This document shows positions 8,155 to 17,353 of a stretch of 64,000 nt of DNA, one piece after another; the first letter of the stretch is position 1; each line of letters begins with the position of its first letter. Origin of the DNA: Mucilaginibacter arboris (GTDB lineage Bacteria > Bacteroidota > Bacteroidia > Sphingobacteriales > Sphingobacteriaceae); the NCBI RefSeq assembly GCF_009754915.1, contig NZ_WPIK01000003.1:186001-250000 (forward strand), read 5' to 3'. The notes under the pieces are model-generated. The model was not told the origin of the DNA. It worked only from the letters and a program-made list of their open reading frames with translations, and did not search any database. The translations under genes and the position numbers were made by a program.

Positions 8155-8249
8155 ATGCTTCTTTTATCACCTAAAAAAACAGAAAGTTGCAATACTTCTT
8201 TTAGCAGCAGGTATTAAAAAAACAAGATTTACAGGCATAAAAGAAGCAT
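8155..8249. repeat. Paired repeat unit upstream of the GH95-like gene
   Basis: Left arm ATGCTTCTTTTATCACC at 8155, an extra degenerate left arm ATACTTCTTTTAGCAGC at 8192, and a right arm ending GGCATAAAAGAAGCAT at 8249. Flanks form outer inverted repeats (GTTTAATTT and TTTTAAAC). Confidence 0.85.
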
Positions 8250-8380
8250 CCTGATTTCCTTTGATATACATTTTAAACAGCCTTTAAATTATTGTATCGG
8301 ACCATTGTATATTCCGATGTTAGGTTTACATCATTTATTTCTCGGAAAATTAAATTTTAAACAATTTCATAAGCACTCGC

Positions 8381-8404
8381 ATTTTTAGGTGATAAAAGAA
8401 GCAT
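8381..8404. repeat. Single repeat arm
   Basis: ATTTTTAGGTGATAAAAGAAGCAT; identical in the core to the most common variant (TCACC read from the other strand). The downstream flank CTAAAAAAAGAGGC resembles the flanks at 28283 and 34476. Confidence 0.85.
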
Positions 8405-8514
8405 CAACCCTAAAAAAAGAGGCTCCGAAAAGGTTAACAACTTCATATTGATAAAGTATTAATGTTGATTATTGAAAAAAACCAGCAAGAGATATGCCTC
8501 TACATCAGTAACTT

Positions 8515-9366
8515 CTATTTAAGCCCGAGAGTTGCTTTTAACCATTTTTCTGCCAGTGGAGGCCAGGCTTCAGCCGCCGGGTTGCCGCGACGTAAACCAT
8601 AACCATGTCCGCCTTTTGGCGTAACATGAAATTCGAAAGGCAGTTTAGCTTCCCGAAGTGCCTGGCCAAGCGGAAACGGAATATTATAAGGGTCATCGGC
8701 AGCAACAAAAACAAACATTGGCGGTGTTTCTTCGGTAGGTTTAACTTCCGGGATTAGCTTTTTATCGGATGTGGTTAATGAACCCGGATAGATCAGCAAT
8801 GAAAAATCGGGCCTGCAGGAGATAGAATCGATCTTGTCCTCGGGCGCATAAGACCTGTTTTTGAAACCGGTAGTGGCCCGGGCAGCCAGGTTTCCGCCAG
8901 CCGAAAACCCCATTACGCCGATCATGTCAGATTTTAATTTCCATTCAAAAGCTTTACTGCGTACGAGCCTTACCGCCCGCTGGATGTCCTGAAAAGAGCC
9001 CAAAGTTTTAAGCGGAACACGGTATTCTAATACCAATGCCATGTAACCTTGCGCTGCCAGCCAGGCTGCAACTTCTTCTCCTTCCAGGTTAACGGCCAAG
9101 TATTTATTACCGCCGCCGGGGCAGATAATTACCGCTGCACCGTTGGCATTTTTGCCGGGTTTGTAAACCATTAGTGCAGGGTCGGTAATGTTGCTGATGC
9201 GGTGAATGTTATTACCGCTCGTATTTGCGGTATAGTCAACCGGCGGATGCTTAACTTCCGTTTCGCCGGGAACCGTGCCAGGCCAGAGTTTGATAACAGA
9301 TGATTGTGCAAGCGATAAATTCGTAAGTAAACAAAATGCTAATATGGTGATCAGGTTTCTCATCAT
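8515..9366 (-). CDS. Secreted alpha/beta-hydrolase, acetylesterase-like
   Basis: 283 residues with a signal peptide (NLITILAFCLLTNLSLAQ) and one alpha/beta-hydrolase domain. The oxyanion-hole segment is AAVIICPGGGNKYLA, the nucleophile elbow is GFSAGGN, the acid lies in FVAADDPYNIP and the catalytic His in GGHGYGL. This is the pattern of PUL-associated esterases (BD-FAE or acetyl-xylan esterase-like), which remove acetyl or feruloyl groups so that glycosidases can act. The exact leaving group cannot be read from the sequence. A lone repeat arm lies 39 bp upstream of the start. Two ATGs (MMRN) start the frame and either could be used. Confidence 0.88.
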   Translation of the reverse strand: MMRNLITILAFCLLTNLSLAQSSVIKLWPGTVPGETEVKHPPVDYTANTSGNNIHRISNITDPALMVYKPGKNANGAAVIICPGGGNKYLAVNLEGEEVAAWLAAQGYMALVLEYRVPLKTLGSFQDIQRAVRLVRSKAFEWKLKSDMIGVMGFSAGGNLAARATTGFKNRSYAPEDKIDSISCRPDFSLLIYPGSLTTSDKKLIPEVKPTEETPPMFVFVAADDPYNIPFPLGQALREAKLPFEFHVTPKGGHGYGLRRGNPAAEAWPPLAEKWLKATLGLK

Positions 9367-9404
9367 CGACAGTTAATTATTATTATATTTTTATAGCTTT
9401 TTAC

Positions 9405-9430
9405 ATGCTTCTTTTATCCTATAAAAACTT
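9405..9430. repeat. Single repeat arm upstream of the esterase
   Basis: ATGCTTCTTTTATCCTATAA at 9405; no matching right arm before the next gene. Confidence 0.82.
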
Positions 9431-9447
9431 GTATTATTTGGATCTGT

Positions 9448-10723
9448 TTATTTTGAATTTGAAGGGATGAGTTGTACCTCAAGTATTTTCATTAAACCGG
9501 CTTTTCTAATTTCAAGAGGCGTTATGGTTAGCGGATAAAGACCTGCTTTTAAAGCAATTCTCCCCAGTTCCTGTTCTGTTATTTCTTCTCCTTTTGGTAT
9601 AGATGCAATTTCACCTTTCTTTATAAGACCGTCAAGTCTCAGTTCAAAGCTACCTTCATGGGCATTATCGGCAACATATTTTAATACAACTTTGTAAGTA
9701 GCTGCCTTTGCCAGCCGGACATTCCATTTAATGGTTTGGTTCGTTTTTTTCCATCCATCCACATAATATTTTCCGGCTTTACCATCTCCAAAACTAAAAC
9801 CTTTGCCAATCAGTTCAGCATCAAATGCCAGCAACCTGTTTGCTGGACCCGTGCCGGAAAGCAAGCGCGACTGGTCGGTTTGTATTTCACCCCGTGTTTC
9901 CAGCACAACAACTGCATCTACACTGTCGGGAGCTTTTGACGGAACACGAATGTTTATATCCAGCGGATCAGCGCGTTTAAATGTTAAAGCTTTTTTTACC
10001 GGATCAGCCAACAAACAGGCTTTGCTGATATTGCTTTTTAACCCGCCCAGTATCAGGTTTCCATCTTCCGGCCAGTTGAACACGTGTAGATACAACAAGT
10101 TATTTTTCGGGATCCTCCCAGTCAAACGCGTGCGAGTAATAAAAGCCGAACTTTAAACCATACTTTTTACAAGCTGCCGAAAGATCTACCATTGGGTCAT
10201 GCTTCCAGGCTGTTTGTTTGACCACGTTATAATCAGATACATCCGAATTAAACATGGCAAAACCATCATGGTGCTTGGCCGTAATAATGAGATAACGCAT
10301 ACCGGCATTCTTAGCGGTTTTTACCCATTCATCAGCATTAAACTTTACAGGGTTAAAGTGATGGGCCAGCTCCAGGTATTCTGTACGCGGTATTTTCTCC
10401 TTTCGCATCAGATGCTCTGCATAACCACTTACTTTTTTACCTTTCCACTCGCCGCCCGGAAGCGAATAAATGCCCCAATGAATAAACATGCCAAACCGCG
10501 CATCGCGCCACCAGGCAATACGGGCATCATGTGTTTTCATAGAAGCTGTCCACCATCCGTTCGTGGCTTCATCCATTGCCCTTTTATCCCGGACGTTTAC
10601 GGTGTTAGAAGTGCTTTTATCTTCATCCCCTTTATCTTGTGCAAAAGCATTTACTACTAACAAGCAGAGTAATAAAACAAATAAGCTGCGGCTTAACATT
10701 ATGATTTTTTTGTTCATAACCAT
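9448..10723 (-). pseudogene. GH29 alpha-L-fucosidase broken by an internal deletion
   Basis: Two pieces of one gene. The N-terminal 207 residues (10100-10723) have a signal peptide and the start of a GH29 barrel: WWRDARFGMFIHWGIYSLPG, GMRYLIITAKHHDGFAMF, YGLKFGFYYSHAFDW. It ends at TAA right after DWEDPEK. The C-terminal piece (9448-10125), in another frame, begins at once with NNLLYLHVFNWPEDG, the segment after the barrel in GH29 enzymes, and continues as a beta-sandwich domain. About 200 residues or more between them, including the catalytic nucleophile Asp, are missing, and the frames do not match. Loss of fucosidase activity is therefore expected. The short overlap (10100-10125) is the junction. 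Misassembly is the main alternative. Confidence 0.88.
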
Positions 10724-10761
10724 GCTTGATCGTGATTTTTTACCGTTTGTTTAAATTGGCT

Positions 10762-10786
10762 ATGCTTCTTTTAGCACACAAAAATT
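10762..10786. repeat. Single repeat arm upstream of the GH29 remnant
   Basis: ATGCTTCTTTTAGCACACAA, with the GCACA core variant, 39 bp from the gene start. Confidence 0.82.
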
Positions 10787-10977
10787 AGTGTTTGCGCTGT
10801 GCTTAGTAAAAACTATCGCATTCTGTTCAGCGCAAACCCTGTCAAACTTATATGAGTTGTTAGACTTTTAAGTTCAAGGTCCAAATCAAATTATTAGAGA
10901 TAGTATGAACCAGTTTGGGCAAATACAATAAGCTTTAGGTTGATAAATATCAACCGTTTTAAAATTGTGTTAGGTTG

Positions 10978-11060
10978 ATGCTTCTTTTATCACCTAAAAA
11001 TCTTTAAACTTTTATCGAAGCTGTTTTTAAAAATGAATTTTTAGGTGATAAAAGAAGTAT
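10978..11060. repeat. Paired repeat unit
   Basis: Left arm ATGCTTCTTTTATCACC at 10978 and right arm AGGTGATAAAAGAAGTAT ending at 11060. The cores match perfectly (TCACC/GGTGA); the right tip is GTAT. Confidence 0.88.
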
Positions 11061-11093
11061 TGCCGTTTTTTGAAGTATGGATTTAAACCGTTT

Positions 11094-11891
11094 CTATTGA
11101 TGAGATTTGGAAAACTGCTTCTGTACCTTTAGCATCTGTACTGCAAACCTTTTGCCCAGTTCATCCGCAGATTTTCCGTTAAAATGGGTGGTATCCCCTT
11201 TATCAGTCAAACCTTCAGAAGTTGCCAAACCGGTGAATGGAACTTTTTGAGGCAGCAGCGCCAACTGCTGGTTAATATTGCTGTAACCTGGCCTGTACCT
11301 GCCAAGCTCACCTGCAATAAATGGCAGTTGTTTATTATCAACCACTTCACGCATGCGGTTAATTAGCGCAGTCAGTTTATCTAAATAACCTACAGCTCTT
11401 TCCGGACTACTGTTCGACTCGCCCTGGTGCCAGATGACCCCTTTTACAACACCATATTTCATGGCTGCTTTTATCCTTTTTACCGCATCGTCATAAGGAT
11501 GGGTTTTGGTTGCTTCATCGTAAGCACCAGGTACCCAGTGTTCGATAGGGGTTCCGCCTACTGCACAAGGGATCAGGCCAATTTTAACATTAGGATCAGC
11601 TTCGGCCATTTTTATCCCAAAGGCCAAACCCGGCCCGGCACCGGCAACTTTTGGTTTATCAAAATGCACAGGATGTCTGGCTTTTACCCACTGGCTGTCC
11701 CTGGTAAACATAAAAACGCGGTCGTTTCCTTCGTTTTTAATATCATCGGTTATTGGGCCGCGGCCTGCCATGTTGGATTGACCGATCAGGATGTATAACT
11801 GAAATGAAGGGTCGGGCTTGGTTTGTGCTTTTCCAGCAGAAGTAAAACTTAAAATAGAGACGATCAGTATTAAAAAATATTTATGCTTCAT
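11094..11891 (-). CDS. SGNH/SASA-type carbohydrate esterase
   Basis: 265 residues with a signal peptide (LILIVSILSFTSAGKAQ). SGNH-hydrolase motifs are clear: GQSNMAGRGP (nucleophile Ser), GGTPIEHW, WHQGESNSS (block III) and DTTHFNGKSADELG carrying the Asp and His of the triad. The domain matches the DUF303/SASA family used for acetylxylan esterases (CE6-like) and sialate O-acetylesterases. In this PUL it most likely deacetylates the polysaccharide outside the cell or in the periplasm. It lies between SusD and the GH29 remnant on the same strand, with a repeat unit 46 bp upstream. Confidence 0.88.
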   Translation of the reverse strand: MKHKYFLILIVSILSFTSAGKAQTKPDPSFQLYILIGQSNMAGRGPITDDIKNEGNDRVFMFTRDSQWVKARHPVHFDKPKVAGAGPGLAFGIKMAEADPNVKIGLIPCAVGGTPIEHWVPGAYDEATKTHPYDDAVKRIKAAMKYGVVKGVIWHQGESNSSPERAVGYLDKLTALINRMREVVDNKQLPFIAGELGRYRPGYSNINQQLALLPQKVPFTGLATSEGLTDKGDTTHFNGKSADELGKRFAVQMLKVQKQFSKSHQ

Positions 11892-11936
11892 AAAATAAGT
11901 AAATAAGACCTGTTGAAATGTTGTTTCAAATTTTTA

Positions 11937-12024
11937 ATGCTTCTTTTATCGCCTAAAAACTTGATAGTTGATGGTCAATAGTTCAACAATACAAACACCA
12001 ATTTTTGGGTGCTAAAAGAAGCAT
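11937..12024. repeat. Paired repeat unit between SusD and the SGNH esterase
   Basis: Left arm ATGCTTCTTTTATCGCC at 11937, right arm GGGTGCTAAAAGAAGCAT ending 12024. The cores differ (TCGCC against GCACC). The interior includes the low-complexity stretch TTGATAGTTGATGGTCAATA. Confidence 0.87.
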
Positions 12025-12072
12025 GCATGGTATTTCAATTACAGGTTTAAAATTTCGAAAAAATATTTGTTA

Positions 12073-13707
12073 TTAATAACCTGGGTTTTGCGGCAATACG
12101 GCACTTATATTAGCATCGATCACACTTTGAGGTATGGGCAATAGCTGGTCCCGTGGTTGTATTAAATTACCTGAAATTACATTATGTAATTTGGTGCGGG
12201 TCAGCCAGGTTTTTGTACGCAACAAGGTATAACGCCTGTCTTCTTCAGAAAATAATTCACGTGAACGCTCATCCAGAATAAAATCGAGTGTAATTTGTGA
12301 TGCGGTAATTAATGGTGCATGAGCCCGGGTACGCAACGCATTTATTGCAGTTGCAGCCCCTGCTAAATCGCCTAAACCTAAATCAGCTTCAGCCAAAAAC
12401 AAATAATCTTCACCGGCACGTATCAATATCTGATCATTGTAGGAGGATGAGTTATTTACATCCAACGGACTCGTGTAATCCCATTTACGGGTGCTTGGCC
12501 AGTTCGGGTTGGATAATTTTTCATTTGAAGTACGGTCAACCGGTACAACTTGTCCTAATGTATATCCCTTAGGTATGCCTGCAGGGTTATTGATGGTATA
12601 GGAAAACCTCCACGCATAATCAGATCCACGGTCATCGGTAGGATCATAAATTGACAATGCCCACTTAGTTGGCCCAATACGGCCAATTCCCCTTCCGCCA
12701 AAATCGGCACTGGGTAAAAATGGACTGGCTGACTTGCCATCGGTTCCTTTAACTGTTAAGGAATAATAACGGTTAACCCAATAACGGCGCATAATATTGT
12801 TTCCTTCGCCTCCGGTTACATTCAGTTCATTTTGCAATACCCATAAAGCTTCGGTATTGCCCTGACTACGGTCAGAGTTACCGTCTAAAAACATATCGGT
12901 AAAAGCAGTACCGGGGTTTTTCGCGTTTGCGCCATACCTATTATTTATTAAAGCGTAAGCAGTGTTAGTGGTTACCCTTGTCGCATAATCTTTTGCTTTA
13001 GTGAAGTTACCTTGTGTAAGATAAAGTTCTGCCAAGTAATGTTGTGCCGTTCCTTTAATTACCTTTCCGTCATTTGTATTAGTAACAGGCAAATTTGCTT
13101 CGGCAAATAACCAGTCGGCTTCCATAGCGGCCTGCACATCTGCTACTTTCGCCCTGCTAAAATCGGTTTTAAAGTTTGCACCTGTAGTTTCCGTTAATGT
13201 TAAAGGTACATCGCCAAATAAAAAGGTTAAATGCCTGTAACACCATGCCCTGATTAATCTTGCTTCAGCCAGTGTCTGGTTTTTTTGATCGCCTGTCATG
13301 GTTGTATTAAGTGGTACACGGCCAATAATGGTGTTTGCAGCATTAATAGTTTGATAAAAATATGCCCATAGCTGGCTATATTGTATAAATGCGGCATTGT
13401 TTGCAGCACCCCAGTTATTGTAAACCGTGCCCGGCGAACCCGGGTAGTTGGAATAGCTGTTGTCAACCCCTTCAACAGTAACTTCCGACGTCATATCGTT
13501 AGATGGATCAGCGGTTGTGATACCAGCCCTGTAACGCCTAACCTGGTAATAAAGCCCGTTTATGGCATTTTGAAAACCATTATAATCTACAAACAAATTA
13601 TCAGCAGTTAATATGGCTGGCGGATTTTCATCCAGCGCATTTTTTTTGCATGATGTAACGCAAGCTATCAGCCCCGCACAAACAAGTATTTTATTAAAAA
13701 ATTTCAT
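12073..13707 (-). CDS. susD: SusD/RagB-type glycan-binding lipoprotein
   Basis: The outer-membrane surface lipoprotein that pairs with SusC to capture oligosaccharides. About 544 residues from ATG 13707, chosen because the longer frame from 13743 would overlap the SusC gene while 13707 gives a lipoprotein signal (MKFFNKILVCAGLIACVTSC). Typical SusD features follow: NGLYYQVRR near the N terminus, EARLIRAWCYRHLTFLFGDVPLTL in the TPR region, RAGEDYLFLAEADLGLGDLAGA, and the end ERSRELFSEEDRRYTLLRTKTWL followed by LLPIPQSVID. It begins 22 bp after the SusC stop codon, so the two are co-transcribed. Which glycan it binds cannot be read from the sequence. Confidence 0.95.
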   Translation of the reverse strand: MKFFNKILVCAGLIACVTSCKKNALDENPPAILTADNLFVDYNGFQNAINGLYYQVRRYRAGITTADPSNDMTSEVTVEGVDNSYSNYPGSPGTVYNNWGAANNAAFIQYSQLWAYFYQTINAANTIIGRVPLNTTMTGDQKNQTLAEARLIRAWCYRHLTFLFGDVPLTLTETTGANFKTDFSRAKVADVQAAMEADWLFAEANLPVTNTNDGKVIKGTAQHYLAELYLTQGNFTKAKDYATRVTTNTAYALINNRYGANAKNPGTAFTDMFLDGNSDRSQGNTEALWVLQNELNVTGGEGNNIMRRYWVNRYYSLTVKGTDGKSASPFLPSADFGGRGIGRIGPTKWALSIYDPTDDRGSDYAWRFSYTINNPAGIPKGYTLGQVVPVDRTSNEKLSNPNWPSTRKWDYTSPLDVNNSSSYNDQILIRAGEDYLFLAEADLGLGDLAGAATAINALRTRAHAPLITASQITLDFILDERSRELFSEEDRRYTLLRTKTWLTRTKLHNVISGNLIQPRDQLLPIPQSVIDANISAVLPQNPGY

Positions 13708-13729
13708 TTTTATGAGGTTTAATTTACGT

Positions 13730-16714
13730 TTATAAACTAACATTTAATCCTGCCACAAATTCCTTTATTAAAATAGGTATGGAAGTGTTGCTTGCATCCA
13801 ATTCAGGATCGAAACCCTTCCAAGGGGTAATTGTAAATAGGTTGCGCCCTTCAACAAACAGCTTTATCTTAGATATCTTCAAACGTTCCAAAAGTTTCGG
13901 CGAAAAACTGTAAGACAGCAAGAGGTCTTTTACACGTAAATAACTGGCGTTTTGAAATATGGCAACACCATAAATATTAGGCTGATAAATAGGGGAAGCC
14001 TGTAACTGTGCGTTAGCATAATAGTCATTTGTAGGGTTAGTAGGCGTCCAGTAATTTTTAGCATAAGTATTTTTTTCAACTGCCGTATTTACATTGTCAG
14101 AAAGAGTGGTATTTTGTTTAATTACCCCGGCTACACCTTGCACAAATGCATACAAAGAAATATTTTTGTAGGCAAATGTATTTGCTAATCCATAAGTAAA
14201 CAGCGGCTGTAAACTCCCTATAATTGTCCTGTCGGGCCCGGTTATTTTACCATCGCCATTTAGATCGGCTACTTTAGCGTAACCCGCTTGTGTATTTGGT
14301 TGCGGTGATTTTGTCAGATCATCGGTCAACTGCCATACCCCTAAATATTTGTAGCCAAAATTTACTCTTATAGGGTGGCCTATAAACCAGTTGTTAGCGG
14401 TGTCACTTTTGCCTGTGCCATACAAGTCAACAATCTTATTACGGTTTAAAGAGAAAGTGCCGGTTGATGTCCAGGTAAAGTCTTTGCTTTTAATATTGGT
14501 ACTGGTTATACCAATATCAATACCCTTATTGGCCGTTTTACCAATATTTTGAATGATGTTGCTAATGCCGTTTGTGCTAGGAATAGAGCGGTTTAACAAT
14601 AAATCATGGGTTTTTGCCGAATAAATATCAACAGAGCCCTGGATGCGCCCTTTTAAAATGCCAAAATCTAAGCCCCCGTTTAAAGTATTTGTTGTTTCCC
14701 AGTGTAAATCAGGATTAGCCAATGTTGAAGGTATATAACCAGGTGCGGTGGCCGAACCGTTTAAATAAGTAGCATTGCCTAAAGATGCAAAAGTTGAATA
14801 AGCCGCCACCGCCTGGTTACCATTGCTGCCATAGGACAATCGTAGTTTTAAATTATCGATCTGGTCTATGTTTTTCATAAATTGCTCATTACTAATATTC
14901 CAGCCCAGAGCTACCGAAGGGAATATGCCATACTTTTTATCGGCACCAAAATCAGACGCACCGTCACGGCGTACGGTAGCTGTTAAAAGGTAACGGCTAT
15001 CGTAAGAATAGTTAAACCGCCCCATTTGCGATAACAGGCTTGTTTTGGCGTATAACGGCGCTCCTGAAGCAGGTACATCTACAGACGTAAGTAAAGCTAT
15101 ACGTGCCTGGTAATAAGTTAGCACATCATTGGGGAACCCCGTTGCAGTTAAGGTGTGATTAGTAACAATATCGTTTTCATAGCTATATAACGCAGTAAAA
15201 CCGAGGGTGTGCTTGCCAAATTCACGATTGTAATTCAGAATGTTTTCTATCGTGTAACTATTGCTTACATTACTTGCGTCGCTAATCCGGCCCTGCGCTT
15301 CCAAACCTGTTTTGGTATTACGGCCATAATAGCTGTTTTGGTCCCGGGACGAATGTGTAACACCCGTGTTAATACGATAGGTTAATCCTTTTAGCGGTAA
15401 TTTCACTTCAAGAAAATTGGTTGAATAAATTTGATATTCCAGATCTGAATTATTAACTAAGGTGGGTGCAAGCGGGTTGGCATAATAAACTGTTTCCGGC
15501 CACGGATAGATGGTCGGGGTTACGCCATCAGTCTGGAAAGGTGTAGTTAACGGGTTAAAAGTAAAAGCACTGTAGTCGCCGCTTAAAGACGCTGGCATTC
15601 CGCTGCGGTTATCGAAGCCTAGCCGGGTAGATGTGCCGTAGGTTAACCATTTAGTTATATTTACATTCAAATTTGCTGTGGTAGATAACCTCTTGAAATG
15701 ATCGTTAACATCTACACCATTAACATCAAGATAGTTAAGGGAAACAAAATATTTAGAATTGTCTGTACCACCACGTACCGAAACTGCATTTTGCTGGCGT
15801 GTGCCATTTTTTACTGCCAGGTCAACATAATTAGCAAAATTTCCGGAATTGTAGATTGCGGTTTCAGATGGGGTAATAGCTCCTGGGTTTCTGGCCATTT
15901 TATAGGCGTAAAACTGTTGTGGGGTTAACACTGCAGGTATTTTGGTAAATTTGTCAACGCCAAAAGATCCGTCATAGGCAACAACAGGTTTTCCTGATGT
16001 TCCTGTTTTGGTAGTAACCAATATTACCCCATTGGCGCCCCGTGAACCATATATGGCTGCTGCAGAAGCGTCTTTTAATATTTCAATGCTCCCGATATCA
16101 GATGGGTTGATGTCGGTTAGGTTGCCATTATAAGGTATCCCGTCTAAAATAACTAAGGGGTTATTACTTGCAGTGATAGATCGTTGTCCGCGTATTTGTA
16201 TGCTTGCTGTTCCTTCTGCGCCACCGCCGCTTTGCGTTACCGTTAATCCCGGTACAGAGCCTTCAATCGCTTGCGCCAGATTATTATTTGGCAAACTCTC
16301 TAAACGCTTCGGGTCAACACTTACCACCGAACCGGTAATATCTTTTCGCTTTTGCGTGCCGTAACCCACTACTACAACTTCACTTAAGTTTTTGGCATCA
16401 TCAAAAAGCGTGATATTCAGGATTCCATTTGCCGGTACCGCTTTTTCCAGGGATAAAAAACCGATATAACTAAAGTCTAATACACTTCTTTGCGGTACGT
16501 TTAAAGTAAATTTACCTGCTGCATCTGTCTGCGTTCCCAGGTTTGTCCCCTTAACTTTTACGCTTACACCAATTAAAGTCAAGCCTTGCTTATCTTTAAC
16601 AATGCCGGTAACTTTTATATTCTGCGTTTGTGCTAAAGCAATTTCATAAAAAAGCGGGCTTAAAAAAAGCACCGATAGGAATAACCGAAGCCATTTTTGA
16701 TAAAAATTTTTCAT
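13730..16714 (-). CDS. susC: SusC/RagA-type TonB-dependent outer-membrane transporter
   Basis: 994 residues, the usual SusC length. Order: signal peptide to about residue 29 (FYEIALAQ), a carboxypeptidase-regulatory-like domain (about 33-112, IKVTGIVKDKQGLTLIGVSV), the SusC signature SEVVVVGYGTQKRKDITGSV, a plug domain (about 130-235, with IQIRGQRSIT and GSRGANGVILVTTK), and a 22-strand barrel ending in GLNVSL. With SusD it imports oligosaccharides across the outer membrane using TonB energy. No FecR/ECF pair is adjacent, and there is no N-terminal signalling (STN) domain, so control is more likely by the hybrid two-component regulator at 20903-25091. Confidence 0.96.
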   Translation of the reverse strand: MKNFYQKWLRLFLSVLFLSPLFYEIALAQTQNIKVTGIVKDKQGLTLIGVSVKVKGTNLGTQTDAAGKFTLNVPQRSVLDFSYIGFLSLEKAVPANGILNITLFDDAKNLSEVVVVGYGTQKRKDITGSVVSVDPKRLESLPNNNLAQAIEGSVPGLTVTQSGGGAEGTASIQIRGQRSITASNNPLVILDGIPYNGNLTDINPSDIGSIEILKDASAAAIYGSRGANGVILVTTKTGTSGKPVVAYDGSFGVDKFTKIPAVLTPQQFYAYKMARNPGAITPSETAIYNSGNFANYVDLAVKNGTRQQNAVSVRGGTDNSKYFVSLNYLDVNGVDVNDHFKRLSTTANLNVNITKWLTYGTSTRLGFDNRSGMPASLSGDYSAFTFNPLTTPFQTDGVTPTIYPWPETVYYANPLAPTLVNNSDLEYQIYSTNFLEVKLPLKGLTYRINTGVTHSSRDQNSYYGRNTKTGLEAQGRISDASNVSNSYTIENILNYNREFGKHTLGFTALYSYENDIVTNHTLTATGFPNDVLTYYQARIALLTSVDVPASGAPLYAKTSLLSQMGRFNYSYDSRYLLTATVRRDGASDFGADKKYGIFPSVALGWNISNEQFMKNIDQIDNLKLRLSYGSNGNQAVAAYSTFASLGNATYLNGSATAPGYIPSTLANPDLHWETTNTLNGGLDFGILKGRIQGSVDIYSAKTHDLLLNRSIPSTNGISNIIQNIGKTANKGIDIGITSTNIKSKDFTWTSTGTFSLNRNKIVDLYGTGKSDTANNWFIGHPIRVNFGYKYLGVWQLTDDLTKSPQPNTQAGYAKVADLNGDGKITGPDRTIIGSLQPLFTYGLANTFAYKNISLYAFVQGVAGVIKQNTTLSDNVNTAVEKNTYAKNYWTPTNPTNDYYANAQLQASPIYQPNIYGVAIFQNASYLRVKDLLLSYSFSPKLLERLKISKIKLFVEGRNLFTITPWKGFDPELDASNTSIPILIKEFVAGLNVSL

Positions 16715-16772
16715 AAATCAAATTAAAAAGAGGTTATATAAATTGGTTGTAATTACAAATCAGGCCTTGTAA

Positions 16773-16880
16773 TCAGATCATCAGGTTAAAAATGTATAAT
16801 AATATCGAAATTAAAATCAGGCTTATCAGCAGCAGTACACTGCCTTTATAGTTCAGCTTATCTTTTAATATTGATCTCAT
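16773..16880 (-). CDS. Candidate 35-residue membrane peptide upstream of SusC
   Basis: ATG at 16880 down to TGA at 16773-16775. The peptide starts MRSILKDKLNYKGS, followed by a single hydrophobic helix rich in L and I, ending FNLMI. It lies on the SusC strand with its stop 58 bp upstream of the SusC start, and an AAAGA-like purine stretch precedes its ATG. A positively charged N terminus plus one transmembrane helix is a plausible small inner-membrane protein. I do not recognise the family. It could be a chance frame in AT-rich DNA, though its composition is not random-looking. Confidence 0.45.
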   Translation of the reverse strand: MRSILKDKLNYKGSVLLLISLILISILLYIFNLMI

Positions 16881-17210
16881 TCTTTAGCTTTTCGCTTCTC
16901 CGGCCTTTTAAAGGTAGAACTACTGTCCATTAAAACTACAGGTCATTTCAGGCATTTTTACCTGAAAAATGCGGCATTACCATTTTTAAGAAATGCGTAT
17001 TTATCGTTCATAAAATTATAAACCAATCTCTTTCATTATTTTTTTAAATGCTGATTAGGCAGGTATTTCTGAACCATTAGCAGGGTATGGGCCATCAGCT
17101 ATTTGAATACCTTGGAAACTGTAAACTTAAAATTAACAACAACCATTAAATGATCAGGCAGGGTATATTTTGATGCCAGCCACTGTAGTGCTTGTATATG
17201 GAAAATGCTC
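16881..17210. other. Upstream control region between the SusC and F5/8C hydrolase genes
   Basis: No gene is seen. It should hold the SusC promoter and any binding site for the hybrid two-component regulator. The only structure I noticed is an inverted repeat TTTCAGG (16945-16951) / CCTGAAA (16960-16966), a candidate regulator site. No clear TAnnTTTG box was found. Confidence 0.4.
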
Positions 17211-17299
17211 ATGCTTCTTTTACCGGGTAAAATTTCAGGTCATGCCTGTCTTTTTTAAATGATAACACCACCATCATTTTTATAGGGTAAAAGAAGCAT
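17211..17299. repeat. Paired repeat unit upstream of the F5/8C hydrolase
   Basis: Left arm ATGCTTCTTTTACCGGGTAA at 17211, right arm TATAGGGTAAAAGAAGCAT ending 17299, 55 bp from the next start codon. It uses the CCGGG core variant, which makes TTTTACCGGGTAAAA a small palindrome of its own. Confidence 0.87.
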
Positions 17300-17353
17300 T
17301 GACTGAGTGGGAAAGCATTTTAATCAACAGCAATAATATAATATATTCAAATT

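Larger units (their letters stand above)
8111..8514. other. Repeat-containing gap between GH95 and esterase genes
   Basis: About 400 bp without a gene. It contains the unit 8155-8249 with its outer flanks (GCATGTTTAATTT near 8125-8137 and ATTTTAAACAGCC near 8269-8283) and a lone right arm at 8381-8404. No TAnnTTTG promoter for either gene is evident. Confidence 0.75.
10724..11093. other. Repeat-containing gap upstream of the GH29 remnant
   Basis: 370 bp with no gene. It contains a single arm at 10762 and a paired unit at 10978-11060. The part between them is AT-rich with no recognisable signal. Confidence 0.75.
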
